64,000 nucleotides of DNA from Moheibacter stercoris. Its GTDB lineage: Bacteria; Bacteroidota; Bacteroidia; Flavobacteriales; Weeksellaceae. The DNA is taken from assembly GCF_040545805.1 (NCBI RefSeq), contig NZ_JBEPMO010000003.1, positions 172,457 through 236,456 of the forward strand, written 5' to 3'. Positions 44,008-52,142 of the stretch are shown here, piece after piece. Positions within the stretch are counted from its first letter, which is position 1. The number at the start of each line of letters is the position of its first letter. Position numbers and translations under genes: made by a program. The notes beneath the pieces are model-generated. The model saw nothing but the letters and a program-made list of their open reading frames with translations. It was not told the origin of the DNA and searched no databases.

Positions 44008-46442
44008 TACCATGATAAGCCCATTTGTTTCAGGTGAGACAATACTTTCCCTTCGACTTCGCTCAGGGAGCGTTGGATTTCTGATAAGGTTACGTCGTAG
44101 CGTTCTGCTAAGGCTTTGATGCGGCCCGTTAGGTTTTGGCTGATTTTTTCTTGCTCTTGTGTTAAAGCTTGTGCCAACGCGCCTTGCCATTTGCGGTGAA
44201 TTACCAATTGTTTAACATCAGCTTCGCTAAGCGTTGGGTATTTGGCTAATACTTTTGCTTCTAGCTCTGTATTCAGCTTTTTAATCTCGGCATTGGCTTT
44301 TTTAATGGCATCCGCCTGAGCAATGTATTCTTTTAAAATGCTCATTTCAGCTCCGCTCCAAGTACGTGTTTTATCTTTTATTAGCTTACCTACTTCAGTT
44401 GCATTTACTTTTTCCAAATCGGCAAATAAACCTTCTTCGCTGCTTTGTTCTTCTTCCATTTCGGTTAAACGTGCTTGTGCCGTTTCTACCACATTTTCTT
44501 GTTCGGCAATCGCTTGTTGTTCCGCTTCAAAATAGGTTGCAATCAACAAATCAGGTGAGATCATACGTCCTGCAATACCTGCCAGACCTGCAATTTCTTT
44601 GTCGGCTTTGGTTTTCCCGTTTTTATCGGTCTTGCCTTTAATCACCAAACGCTCGTATTCGGCACCGGCTTTCCATCCGTCCATCGCTACGGTGTACACA
44701 TCGTCTTGCATCGTTTCGTTCCAATACTGCATCAAATGTTGGTACAAATCGTAGGTATCAATCAAACGGGTATCGGTCATGGTCGCAAACAAAGCGGCGG
44801 TACTTTCGGCAATCACTTCCTTCGGATGCGCACCTTCACTTAGGTTTTCCCATTGTGCTTTTTGCTGGTTCAACCATTGTTCGTAAGCTGTTTGTACGGT
44901 TTGGTTGTACGCCACAAATTCGGGATGCGTAAAAATGGTTTGTTTCAATTCGTTTGGTTGCACTTTTAGTTCCACAAATCCCGGACGTAAAGGTGCAAAC
45001 AAATCGTTTTTCAAACCTGGAAACACTTGCCAATAGGCGTCTAAAACATTTATATCGGCTTCGGGAATACCACCCAACAAGTGGGCTTCTATGTTTTGTA
45101 TATCTTCGGCTTCCTGCGTATCGATATAACGCGGAATGTTTAAGTTGTAATCGTTCTTGGCATCGGCAATTTCCGTCATCGACACCATACGACTGTATTT
45201 CGGCACTTCCAATTGCGCAGCAAACACATCCGTTATTTTACGAATATCCTGCTCACGCAAACGGTTCTTGTTGCCATCTTTCACAAAGCCTTTGCTCGCA
45301 TCGATCATAAAAATCCCTTTGCGGTGGGCGGCATGTTCCTTGTCCAACACAATAATACAAGCCGGAATACCCGTACCGTAAAACAAGTTGGCAGGCAAAC
45401 CAATAATCCCTTTGATGTAGCCTTTTTTCAAGATGTTTTTACGGATTTCGCCCTCGGCATTTCCACGGAACAACACCCCATGTGGCAATACCACTGCGGC
45501 TTTACCCGTAGATTTCATCGATTTGAGGATGTGCAACAAAAAGGCATAATCCCCATTTTTCTCTGGCGGAACACCTAGTTCAAAACGCCCAAATTCATCG
45601 CTATCTACATTCACCCCATTGCTCCAGTTTTTTAACGAAAAGGGCGGATTGGCTACCACGTAATCAAAACGCTTTAAGCTACCGTCAGCTTCCTTGTAAG
45701 CCGGACGCGTTAAAGTATTGTCTGGCACAATTTCGGCTGTTGGGCTATTGTGCAGAATCATGTTCATTTTCGCCAAGTTGGCGGTTGTCGTTTCTTTTTC
45801 TTGTCCGTAAAGGGTAATGTTTTTCCCCGATTCGTTGGCTACTTTCAGTAGCAAAGAACCGGAACCACAGGTCGGGTCATAAGCCGTGGTTTGATTCGAC
45901 GAATTCGCTGGAGAAATACCAATTACCTTAGCCAATACACGGGAAACCTCGGCAGGTGTGTAGAACTGACCTTTCGATTTACCCGATTCTGTCGCAAAGT
46001 GACGCATTAAGAATTCGTAGGCATCGCCCAAGATATCATCGCCTTCGGCAGAGTTTTTGGCAAAATCCAAACTCGGATCGTTGAAAATGCGTACCAAGTT
46101 CGAGACCGTATCCACCAAATCCTTTCCTTTTCCTAATTTGTTTTCGTCGTTAAAATCAGGGAAATCGGTTAGCTTATTGGCTTCCTTAATCGGGTTTAAG
46201 ATTTGCTTATTGATTTTGTCGCCAATTTCTGGATTTCCAATCAAAGCCACCATATCGTCAAAGGTCGCCCCTTCAGGAACTGTAATCGCCCCAAAGGGAT
46301 CGTCTTTGTATTTGTCGGAAATGTACTTTACGAACAACATCGTTAGTACATAATCTTTGTATTGTGAGGCATCCATGCCTCCACGTAATTCGTCACAAGA
46401 TGCCCACAATGAGCTATATAATTCGGATTTTTTGATGGCCAT
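44007..46442 (-). CDS. hsdM: Type I restriction-modification DNA adenine methyltransferase subunit M (long form)
   Basis: HsdM makes N6-methyladenine in the recognition sequence. The 811-aa protein is longer than the usual about 500-550. The N terminus (SLWASCDELRGGMDASQYKDYVLTMLFVKYISDKY) and the SAM-binding motif DPTCGSGSLL (189-198) are typical. The catalytic motif IV is NPPF (265-268). The region beyond about 450 is an extension with a long predicted coiled coil (KKANAEIKKLNTELEAKVL, about 715-733), perhaps for extra contacts. The sequence is visibly richer in G and C than X and Y. The first gene of the operon, it has a candidate promoter at 46497-46527. Confidence 0.95.
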   Translation of the reverse strand: MAIKKSELYSSLWASCDELRGGMDASQYKDYVLTMLFVKYISDKYKDDPFGAITVPEGATFDDMVALIGNPEIGDKINKQILNPIKEANKLTDFPDFNDENKLGKGKDLVDTVSNLVRIFNDPSLDFAKNSAEGDDILGDAYEFLMRHFATESGKSKGQFYTPAEVSRVLAKVIGISPANSSNQTTAYDPTCGSGSLLLKVANESGKNITLYGQEKETTTANLAKMNMILHNSPTAEIVPDNTLTRPAYKEADGSLKRFDYVVANPPFSLKNWSNGVNVDSDEFGRFELGVPPEKNGDYAFLLHILKSMKSTGKAAVVLPHGVLFRGNAEGEIRKNILKKGYIKGIIGLPANLFYGTGIPACIIVLDKEHAAHRKGIFMIDASKGFVKDGNKNRLREQDIRKITDVFAAQLEVPKYSRMVSMTEIADAKNDYNLNIPRYIDTQEAEDIQNIEAHLLGGIPEADINVLDAYWQVFPGLKNDLFAPLRPGFVELKVQPNELKQTIFTHPEFVAYNQTVQTAYEQWLNQQKAQWENLSEGAHPKEVIAESTAALFATMTDTRLIDTYDLYQHLMQYWNETMQDDVYTVAMDGWKAGAEYERLVIKGKTDKNGKTKADKEIAGLAGIAGRMISPDLLIATYFEAEQQAIAEQENVVETAQARLTEMEEEQSSEEGLFADLEKVNATEVGKLIKDKTRTWSGAEMSILKEYIAQADAIKKANAEIKKLNTELEAKVLAKYPTLSEADVKQLVIHRKWQGALAQALTQEQEKISQNLTGRIKALAERYDVTLSEIQRSLSEVEGKVLSHLKQMGLSW

Positions 46443-46496
46443 TTTAAATTTAGAATGTATTGAAATCTTTGATTAGTTAAAAAATTATAAATTTTC

Positions 46497-46527
46497 TAAA
46501 CCTAGTACATTATACAGAAAATTACAA
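46497..46527 (-). promoter_or_regulatory. Candidate promoter of the hsdMS-X-Y-hsdR operon
   Basis: On the minus strand TTG (46527-46525), a 20-nt spacer and TAGGTTTA (46504-46497) give a near-consensus promoter, with one mismatch in the -7 element. The predicted leader is about 47 nt. No CGnCA-N5-TGTCG operator is present here. Confidence 0.4.
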
Positions 46528-46563
46528 GTTTTTTTCCTCCCTCCACTCCGCCCAGATTTCGAC

Positions 46564-46791
46564 CTATTCGTCAAAACAGCCATCGAGATGATCGGTGAGT
46601 TCAAAATAAAATTTGATGGGCGAATTGGGAAAAGATTGCAATTCCTTTTCTTCAGTAAACGGATTTTCAATCCATTGACAGAGATCGTCCATTTCGAAAA
46701 CAAGGTTTCCTCCTTTGGGTAAATATTCTTTGCGAATGCCTTTCAAACGCGAAAAGTCCACCGCGATGCTTCCTGAATAATTGATCATCAT
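46564..46791 (-). CDS. Small acidic protein of unknown function
   Basis: I do not recognise this 75-aa protein. It is acidic, with Asp/Glu-rich stretches and a small hydrophobic segment, and no signal peptide. It begins 25 nt after the HAD-type phosphatase gene on the same strand and ends 121 nt before hsdM, so it probably shares a transcript with the phosphatase. Confidence 0.5.
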   Translation of the reverse strand: MMINYSGSIAVDFSRLKGIRKEYLPKGGNLVFEMDDLCQWIENPFTEEKELQSFPNSPIKFYFELTDHLDGCFDE

Positions 46792-46816
46792 AAATTGATT
46801 TTGGTTGTAAATTAAA

Positions 46817-47275
46817 TTAACGAGGAATCAATTCCTCTAACACAGATTCCCAAGACGGATAAGCTTCTGAAAAGATGTGAATATGCTTTCCGGTGAATTC
46901 CGAAGCTCCATTTTTGGTACGATCGTCAATCAAATAATCGCCTTTCAGCAGATGTTTGTGATGAGTCAAAATGAGCTTTTTGAACATAGTCGGCAAATGC
47001 TTTTCTACCCAAATTCGCTTCTGGGACCAAGAATGAATGTTCGCCCAAGGCGCAGTCGATAAAATATAGACGTCATAATGCTTTTCCAATTCTGCCACTG
47101 CCTCTAATGAATGAGCAACGGGTTTCGCATTGAGGAAGATGGTTTCTGAATGGTCAATCCAATCCGTCGGCTCCTTTAACTCCAAGCTAACTTGAGGCAA
47201 TTCCTGGTACAATTCACCAATCAAATCCACAATCACACCGTCTAAATCGATGTAGATAATTTTCTTTTGTTTCAT
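46817..47275 (-). CDS. HAD-family 5'(3')-deoxyribonucleotidase-like phosphatase (NT5C type)
   Basis: The 152-aa protein has HAD motif I as DLDGVIVD (D10 and D12), motif II as LSTAPW, and motif IV-like LIDDRTKNGA near the C terminus. This small cap-free form resembles the NT5C/5'(3')-deoxyribonucleotidase family, which dephosphorylates nucleoside monophosphates. It is divergent from the AAA ATPase gene, and the shared 184-nt region holds two CGnCA-N5-TGTCG sites, one of them over its -33 region. Possible roles include nucleotide turnover. Confidence 0.85.
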   Translation of the reverse strand: MKQKKIIYIDLDGVIVDLIGELYQELPQVSLELKEPTDWIDHSETIFLNAKPVAHSLEAVAELEKHYDVYILSTAPWANIHSWSQKRIWVEKHLPTMFKKLILTHHKHLLKGDYLIDDRTKNGASEFTGKHIHIFSEAYPSWESVLEELIPR

Positions 47276-47345
47276 AGTAAGTATTTAAATTAATATTCGA
47301 GAAGTATTGAAATCCTTAGTATTCATTCAACTAAGAATTCTTATA

Positions 47346-47353
47346 CAAAGGTA
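47346..47353 (-). promoter_or_regulatory. Promoter -7 element of the HAD phosphatase gene
   Basis: TACCTTTG on the minus strand matches TAnnTTTG fully. The operator at 47364-47378 begins 10 nt upstream and covers the -33 position. Confidence 0.55.
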
Positions 47354-47363
47354 CATTCCAAAC

Positions 47364-47378
47364 CGACAAAATATGTCG
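47364..47378. promoter_or_regulatory. Operator CGACA-N5-TGTCG (site 1)
   Basis: A perfect inverted repeat CGACA-AAATA-TGTCG lies between the HAD gene and the AAA gene, 10 nt upstream of a -7 element. The same core and spacing occur at 47410 and at 52095, upstream of the WYL regulator gene. Confidence 0.6.
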
Positions 47379-47409
47379 TTGATAATTAATTCCAATCTAT
47401 TTTTCAAAA

Positions 47410-47424
47410 CGTCACATCTTGTCG
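47410..47424. promoter_or_regulatory. Operator-like CGTCA-N5-TGTCG (site 2)
   Basis: CGTCA-CATCT-TGTCG differs from site 1 by a single arm base and has the same 5-nt centre. It ends 11 nt upstream of the -7-like AAACTTTG of the AAA gene, repeating the geometry of the other two sites. Confidence 0.5.
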
Positions 47425-47435
47425 TTATAAATTTC

Positions 47436-47443
47436 AAACTTTG
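47436..47443 (+). promoter_or_regulatory. Candidate -7 element of the AAA ATPase gene
   Basis: AAACTTTG matches TAnnTTTG with one mismatch at the first position and lies 15 nt before the AAA gene ATG. Confidence 0.4.
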
Positions 47444-47458
47444 CACAAAATCCTCACT

Positions 47459-49114
47459 ATGAATAAACTTACCACTCCCAACAACATCGAAATCATTGAA
47501 ACGATCTACAAACATTCGAAAGATTCTTTGCTTCGCGAACCCTTTTTTGAAGTCGTTGAAAACGAAGTTAAGCATTTGTCAACGCTTTGCCAATTGACGC
47601 CTTTACAAACTGTTTTATTTGCCAATGCAATCATTCTGGGTTACGACTCATCTAAAATCCAATCCATCATTACCCATTTGGGTTTTGAATCCTACAAAAT
47701 ACTTTCCTATAAGGATGAATTCAAAGTTTTGTTTGAACGAGAATTTCTACGAGGTGAAAGAAGCCGCGGAGAAATCAATCCCAATCATTACAAAGTATCG
47801 GAATATGTCATTCAAAAAATTTCCAATAACCAGCCATTTGAAATCAAAGAAAAAGAAGAAATGGGATTTTTTGACAAATTAAAGGAATTCAATGAGGTAA
47901 TTGAAGAAGTTTCCAATGATTCGCTTCCGCTCGAATTGTTATTGGACAAAATCGATTTATTGAGAAGCGAATTCAATAACGTTTCCATTTTTCAGGAAAT
48001 CAACATTTCCAAATTCAGCAATTTTGATTTGTTTTTCTTTCTAAAAACCTTGTGGGATGCGATTGAAGCGGGTGATAATGATTACAACACCAATGTGCAC
48101 GAAACCACCAAAACCTTTTATAAATCGACCAACGATCAATACCGAAACATTCGATTCATTCTGAATGGAAATAGCAAATTGATTGCTTATAATTATGTAG
48201 CGCTATCCAAACACAATTTTCGCAATATTGTGTATGCAGGTTTGAGTGATGCAGTTGAAAAATTGGTTCATAAATACGAAGGAGTTCAATTGGGAAAAAT
48301 GGAAGACCCGAACGAGGAATTAATTCAACACAAAAAATTAGCCCAAAAAGAACTTTTTTACAATCCAGAAGAAGCCGTCGAAGTATTCAAATTACAAGAA
48401 ATTGTAATGGAGAAATCCTTTCAAAAATTGCAAAAAAACTTTGAGAAAAAAGGTTTAAAACCCGCAGTATCTGTTTTGTTTTATGGTGATCCGGGCACAG
48501 GAAAAACCGAAACAGCCTATCAGATTGCCAAAGCTACCGGACGAAATATTATGAAAGTAGATATTTCCTCTACGCGTTCTATGTGGTACGGAGAAAGTCA
48601 GAAGTTGATGAAAAAGATTTTCACCGATTATGAAGCTATACGAAAAGAAGAAAAGAAATGTCCGATTTTGTTGTTCAATGAAGCCGATGCCATCATAGGA
48701 AAACGTCGGGAAGCAGGCAGTTCTAGCCTCTCAGAAACGGAAAACGCCATTCAAAATATCTTGTTAGAAGAACTGGAAAATTTCCACGGGATCCTCTTTG
48801 CTACCACCAATCTTCAAGAAAATTTAGATGCGGCATTTGAAAGGCGTTTTCTTTTTAAAATCCAACTCAAAAAACCCGAATCCTTGGCTGCTTCGCTCAT
48901 TTGGCAAAGTAAAATTCCAAGTTTATCGGAAAAGGAAGCCCAAAAACTCGCCGAGGTTTTCCGCTTTTCGGGTGGAGAAATGGACAATATTGCCCGCAAA
49001 ATTTTAATGGACGAATTGCTTTTTGCGCAAAAACCTGAATTTACCAAGATTTGGAGTTATTGCGAATCGGAACATTGGGACAAAAACAAAGAATTGCAGA
49101 AAATTGGGTTTTAA
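47459..49114 (+). CDS. AAA+ ATPase with long N-terminal domain
   Basis: The 551-aa protein has an N-terminal domain of about 300 residues with no clear family, then one AAA+ module: Walker A GDPGTGKT (343-350), Walker B-like LLFNEAD (404-410, Asn where Asp is usual), sensor 1 FATTN, and ERRF with arginine fingers. The ATG at 47459 is preferred to a TTG 18 nt upstream. The sequence looks cytoplasmic. It is controlled, in my reading, by the CGnCA-N5-TGTCG operators shared with the WYL regulator. A partner substrate is not known; proteins with this layout are usually remodelling or unfolding ATPases. Confidence 0.85.
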   Translation: MNKLTTPNNIEIIETIYKHSKDSLLREPFFEVVENEVKHLSTLCQLTPLQTVLFANAIILGYDSSKIQSIITHLGFESYKILSYKDEFKVLFEREFLRGERSRGEINPNHYKVSEYVIQKISNNQPFEIKEKEEMGFFDKLKEFNEVIEEVSNDSLPLELLLDKIDLLRSEFNNVSIFQEINISKFSNFDLFFFLKTLWDAIEAGDNDYNTNVHETTKTFYKSTNDQYRNIRFILNGNSKLIAYNYVALSKHNFRNIVYAGLSDAVEKLVHKYEGVQLGKMEDPNEELIQHKKLAQKELFYNPEEAVEVFKLQEIVMEKSFQKLQKNFEKKGLKPAVSVLFYGDPGTGKTETAYQIAKATGRNIMKVDISSTRSMWYGESQKLMKKIFTDYEAIRKEEKKCPILLFNEADAIIGKRREAGSSSLSETENAIQNILLEELENFHGILFATTNLQENLDAAFERRFLFKIQLKKPESLAASLIWQSKIPSLSEKEAQKLAEVFRFSGGEMDNIARKILMDELLFAQKPEFTKIWSYCESEHWDKNKELQKIGF

Positions 49115-49130
49115 TGCGATTTGTGCAAAA

Positions 49131-49162
49131 AAAAATCTCGAAATAAATTCGAGATTTTTTTT
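49131..49162. terminator. Bidirectional terminator between AAA and T9SS protein genes
   Basis: AAATCTCGAA (49133-49142) and TTCGAGATTT (49148-49157) form a perfect 10-bp stem with a 5-nt loop and A/T tracts on both sides. The genes converge here. Confidence 0.85.
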
Positions 49163-49164
49163 GA

Positions 49165-50043
49165 TTATTTCTTTAAGAACTTAGTCGAAACCTTTTTGCC
49201 GTTGAGTTCGTACCAAAGCAAATAAGTACCTTTTGCAAGTGATCTGACATCTATTTTAGACGAATACGATTTGGCTAACAAACGTCCATTCAAATCTAAA
49301 ATTTGAATATTTTCTATCTTTTGAATTGATTGAATGGTGATGAAATCAGTAGCAGGATTAGGGAAAACTTGAACATCTACTTTGTCCAATTCCTGTGTAT
49401 TAAGAATAGGTAAATAGGTTATTTCGATGTTGTCCACATAAAATCCAAAACCTAAATCCAACATATAATTATCCAATTGATTGATCTCAAAATTTTCTGG
49501 TGCATCAAATTCGTCCAGCATTTCGTCTTCCAAATACAATTGAATTTTCCCAGCTTCCGCGTCAATTTTAAACTCAATTGAATACCATTGATTAGCTTCA
49601 TAAGTCAAATCTTCAATTTGGGTCAACATTCCGCCCATTCCTGTCCAAATGGTTCCATCCATACCAAAATTGATGGACAAATTCGTATCAAGTTCAACAT
49701 CTAACAAATCAAACAAAATTTCCGAACCTAGTTCTTCATAAATTCGTACATTCATTTTGACACTTCCATTTTGTAGCGGCGCAATTTCTTTGGAAAATCC
49801 TTTGAATTCAACGTCTTCATTTCCTATTAATAAAGCTAGTTGTTCACCATCTGAAGCCAATTCATCAACCACTTCCGTATGATCGGTTGAAGGGCCATAA
49901 ACTACCCATTCATTTTGATTATTTAATGAACCAATGGTATACCCTTCTGAGGATTCAAATGATATTTTTACAGTTTCTTGTGCATTGCCTAGAAAGAAGG
50001 TAAAACTTAAAATTAGAGGAAATAAAATCATTTTCATATACAT
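49165..50043 (-). CDS. Secreted protein with T9SS type A sorting domain
   Basis: The protein (292 aa from the ATG at 50043; others at 50037 and 50031 are possible) has a signal peptide (ILFPLILSFTFFLGNAQ), a beta-rich middle that resembles a jelly-roll or concanavalin-like domain, and a C-terminal sorting domain with VFPNPATDFITIQ and the final GTYLLWYELNGKKVSTKFLKK. It should be exported by Sec and then by the type IX secretion system. This is strong evidence for a Bacteroidota host. I see no catalytic motif. Confidence 0.88.
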   Translation of the reverse strand: MYMKMILFPLILSFTFFLGNAQETVKISFESSEGYTIGSLNNQNEWVVYGPSTDHTEVVDELASDGEQLALLIGNEDVEFKGFSKEIAPLQNGSVKMNVRIYEELGSEILFDLLDVELDTNLSINFGMDGTIWTGMGGMLTQIEDLTYEANQWYSIEFKIDAEAGKIQLYLEDEMLDEFDAPENFEINQLDNYMLDLGFGFYVDNIEITYLPILNTQELDKVDVQVFPNPATDFITIQSIQKIENIQILDLNGRLLAKSYSSKIDVRSLAKGTYLLWYELNGKKVSTKFLKK

Positions 50044-50323
50044 ACAATTTTGGCCGAATTTAATAAGCTTTCCTTCATTTTTTGTTAAAATCACAGCTTC
50101 TTTCACGCCTAATTTAATAGATACAATAAACGATGAGAAAAATGAATCAAATATCTACTTAGTTAAAAATTAAATATTCAATTTAAACGTCTAAAAATTT
50201 ATTTCAGACATTTTGGATTATTTTTTAAATTTTCAGGAAATAATTCGCTTGAACATATCAAAAACCAAAAGTAAAATCATTGATTAACATTTATTTTTCC
50301 GATATTACCTAAAATTTAGTTCA

Positions 50324-50749
50324 ATGAAAACAACGGGATGGATTTTTTTGGTAAGCCTATTTATTTGGAATTGTCAAACGAAATCAGAAGAAGTTCAAAG
50401 CGAAGACAAACATGAATTAGCTTCTATTGAAAATTATGTGGATTTATACAAGGCAGATTCCACCACAATCAAACTTTTTGTAGGTGAAAAAATTGGTTTC
50501 CACGTAGATGAAAATGCCTCCACAGGATATACTTGGAAAACAGAACTATCCGATTCTTGTGCGATCGAAATTGTAAAAGAAAGTTATCTACCACAAGAAA
50601 ATATTGAAAATTTAGTGGGTGCGGGTTCCACCAAAACCTACGAAATCCAAGGGAAAAGTCCAGGTAAATGTACCGTTGTTTTCTTAAAAAATCGCGATTG
50701 GGAAGAAGAACGCGGACAAGAAGTGGTGATTAACTTTGAAGTAAGATAA
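50324..50749 (+). CDS. Chagasin-type (I42) protease inhibitor lipoprotein
   Basis: The 141-aa protein has a lipoprotein signal (C17 in SLFIWNC). It carries the three chagasin loops: NASTGYTW (64-71, the NPTTGY-like L4 loop), GAGSTKTYEI (99-108, the GGxG loop L2), and NRDW (123-126, the RPW loop L6). These inhibitors block papain-like cysteine proteases. Loop details differ from the consensus, so activity is likely but not proven. The gene is alone and converges on the DUF2461 gene. Confidence 0.85.
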   Translation: MKTTGWIFLVSLFIWNCQTKSEEVQSEDKHELASIENYVDLYKADSTTIKLFVGEKIGFHVDENASTGYTWKTELSDSCAIEIVKESYLPQENIENLVGAGSTKTYEIQGKSPGKCTVVFLKNRDWEEERGQEVVINFEVR

Positions 50750-50756
50750 ACTTATA

Positions 50757-51416
50757 TTAATACAAACTCACTCCATTTTCATCAGTTGTCAAAACCTCGG
50801 TCATATAGTTAAAAAAAGGCTGTAAAGTTTGATAATCTTGCAGGACTTTTTGCACGAAACCTTTTCGTACAACATCTTTGTCCGAATAGCGTTTGGTCAG
50901 CAAAAATTGTTTGTACTTCAACAAATTTCCACGCGGATGTTCCTTATCGAAATCTTTTGGAACACGTTTGAGTTTATCACCTTTTAATTTTCGAAAGGAC
51001 TTTTTCAAAGCGGGATCAGCTAGAATTTCCTCCAAATCATCTTCCATATCAATTGCTTTTCTGATTCGAAGTAAATCTTCTTTATCGGGTCCCCAAAAAC
51101 CACCGCCGACCATACTTTGTCCAGGTTTAATTTGGACATAAAAACTTCCACGATTTTCGGGTTGTTTCCGTTTAAACAATACACTGAAATGACCTGAATA
51201 AGGCGTTTTGTCTTTGGAAAAACGAACGTCGCGATAGATGCGATAGAATTTCGGATCGTGAAATTCATCCAATTCTTTCAAACCCAATTCAATTTCTCGG
51301 AACAACGAATGCGCTTCTGCTTTCGCAGCTTCAAATCGGTCTTTGTTTTCTTGGAACCAAGGTCGATTGTTGTTGTTTCCCAAATCCTTTAAATACTCAA
51401 TCACTTCTGCGTCCAT
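50757..51416 (-). CDS. DUF2461 family protein
   Basis: The 219-aa protein shows the DUF2461/TIGR02453 features NNNRPWFQENKDRFEAAK near the N terminus, YRIYRDVRFSKDKTPY (about 58-73), and GGGFWGPDKEDL. No catalytic function has been settled for this family. The gene is a single unit; its end is 8 nt from the inhibitor gene's end. Confidence 0.9.
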   Translation of the reverse strand: MDAEVIEYLKDLGNNNNRPWFQENKDRFEAAKAEAHSLFREIELGLKELDEFHDPKFYRIYRDVRFSKDKTPYSGHFSVLFKRKQPENRGSFYVQIKPGQSMVGGGFWGPDKEDLLRIRKAIDMEDDLEEILADPALKKSFRKLKGDKLKRVPKDFDKEHPRGNLLKYKQFLLTKRYSDKDVVRKGFVQKVLQDYQTLQPFFNYMTEVLTTDENGVSLY

Positions 51417-51488
51417 ATAACTCCAAAATTAAAGCTGCAAAATACGAAATTCCACAGCTATAAATGATTCATTTCACTATCAATTCAG

Positions 51489-51995
51489 TTAAACATTCAA
51501 TTCGCCTTCGCGACCAATGTCAAGCTTTTGCCCCGTTACGGCTGACGATAAAACTTTAAACATGGTAACCAATTTATTGGTTTTATTGTCCCAATAATGC
51601 GCTTCAGATGGAACGACTTTCAGCACGCGAATGCGCGGATCTTCCTTTCCTTTCTCAAACCAAACTTCAATCATTTTGTTCCAATATTTCTCAATTCGAG
51701 CTTGATCTTGTGAAATTTCTGCTTGGCCATTTAGACTCAAAAAATTGAAATTCGAGGTATCGGAAAACAGAATACTTACGTTCTTATTTTTCTCCAAATT
51801 TTGGTAGGTTTCACTTTCAGACGACAACAAATACCATATATTTCCTTGTTCATCTACTTCTTGTCGACTCATCGGAACGGCATAAATGAATTCACTTCCT
51901 TCTTGGTAAGTGCCCATCATTCCCATATCGATTTTATCGACCATATCTTTTAATTTTTCTACAGCCTCTTGGCCCATTAAATTTTCTGTACTCAT
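51489..51995 (-). CDS. Pyridoxamine 5'-phosphate oxidase-like (general stress protein 26 type) protein
   Basis: The 168-aa protein has a flavin split-barrel layout with IWYLLSSESETYQNLEKNKNVSILFSD (56-82), typical of the general-stress-protein 26 group of PNPOx-like proteins. It probably binds FMN or F420-like cofactors; the substrate is unknown. The gene is divergent from the WYL regulator, and the operator at 52094 lies about 100 nt upstream of its start. Confidence 0.85.
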   Translation of the reverse strand: MSTENLMGQEAVEKLKDMVDKIDMGMMGTYQEGSEFIYAVPMSRQEVDEQGNIWYLLSSESETYQNLEKNKNVSILFSDTSNFNFLSLNGQAEISQDQARIEKYWNKMIEVWFEKGKEDPRIRVLKVVPSEAHYWDNKTNKLVTMFKVLSSAVTGQKLDIGREGELNV

Positions 51996-52093
51996 AATCT
52001 AAGTTGTTAGATGTTTAATAATGTATTCAATGTAAGACGATTAAAGCAGAAGTCTTCCCAAAAAACTCCTAAATTTTTTATAAAGAATTTATT

Positions 52094-52110
52094 GCGACAC
52101 AAATTGTCGC
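52094..52110. promoter_or_regulatory. Operator GCGACA-N5-TGTCGC (site 3)
   Basis: A perfect 6-bp inverted repeat GCGACA-CAAAT-TGTCGC lies upstream of the WYL gene and overlaps the -33 position of its promoter. The core equals sites 1 and 2 near the AAA gene. Confidence 0.6.
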
Positions 52111-52120
52111 TTTTTTGTTT

Positions 52121-52128
52121 TACATTCG
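52121..52128 (+). promoter_or_regulatory. Candidate -7 element of the WYL regulator gene
   Basis: TACATTCG matches TAnnTTTG with one change. It lies 11 nt after the core of operator site 3 and 14 nt before the ATG. Confidence 0.45.
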
Positions 52129-52142
52129 AGAAAAATTCCACT

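Noticed and set aside
44008..44190. Longer HsdS reading frame inside hsdM
   Set aside because: The added N terminus is an alternate-frame translation of the hsdM 3' end and carries no HsdS motif.
28774..46442. Whole accessory block as a prophage or integrated element
   Set aside because: I found no integrase, recombinase, att-like direct repeat or tRNA end at either side.
46485..46703. 72-codon reverse ORF between the small acidic protein and hsdM
   Set aside because: It overlaps the better 75-aa frame and the candidate promoter.
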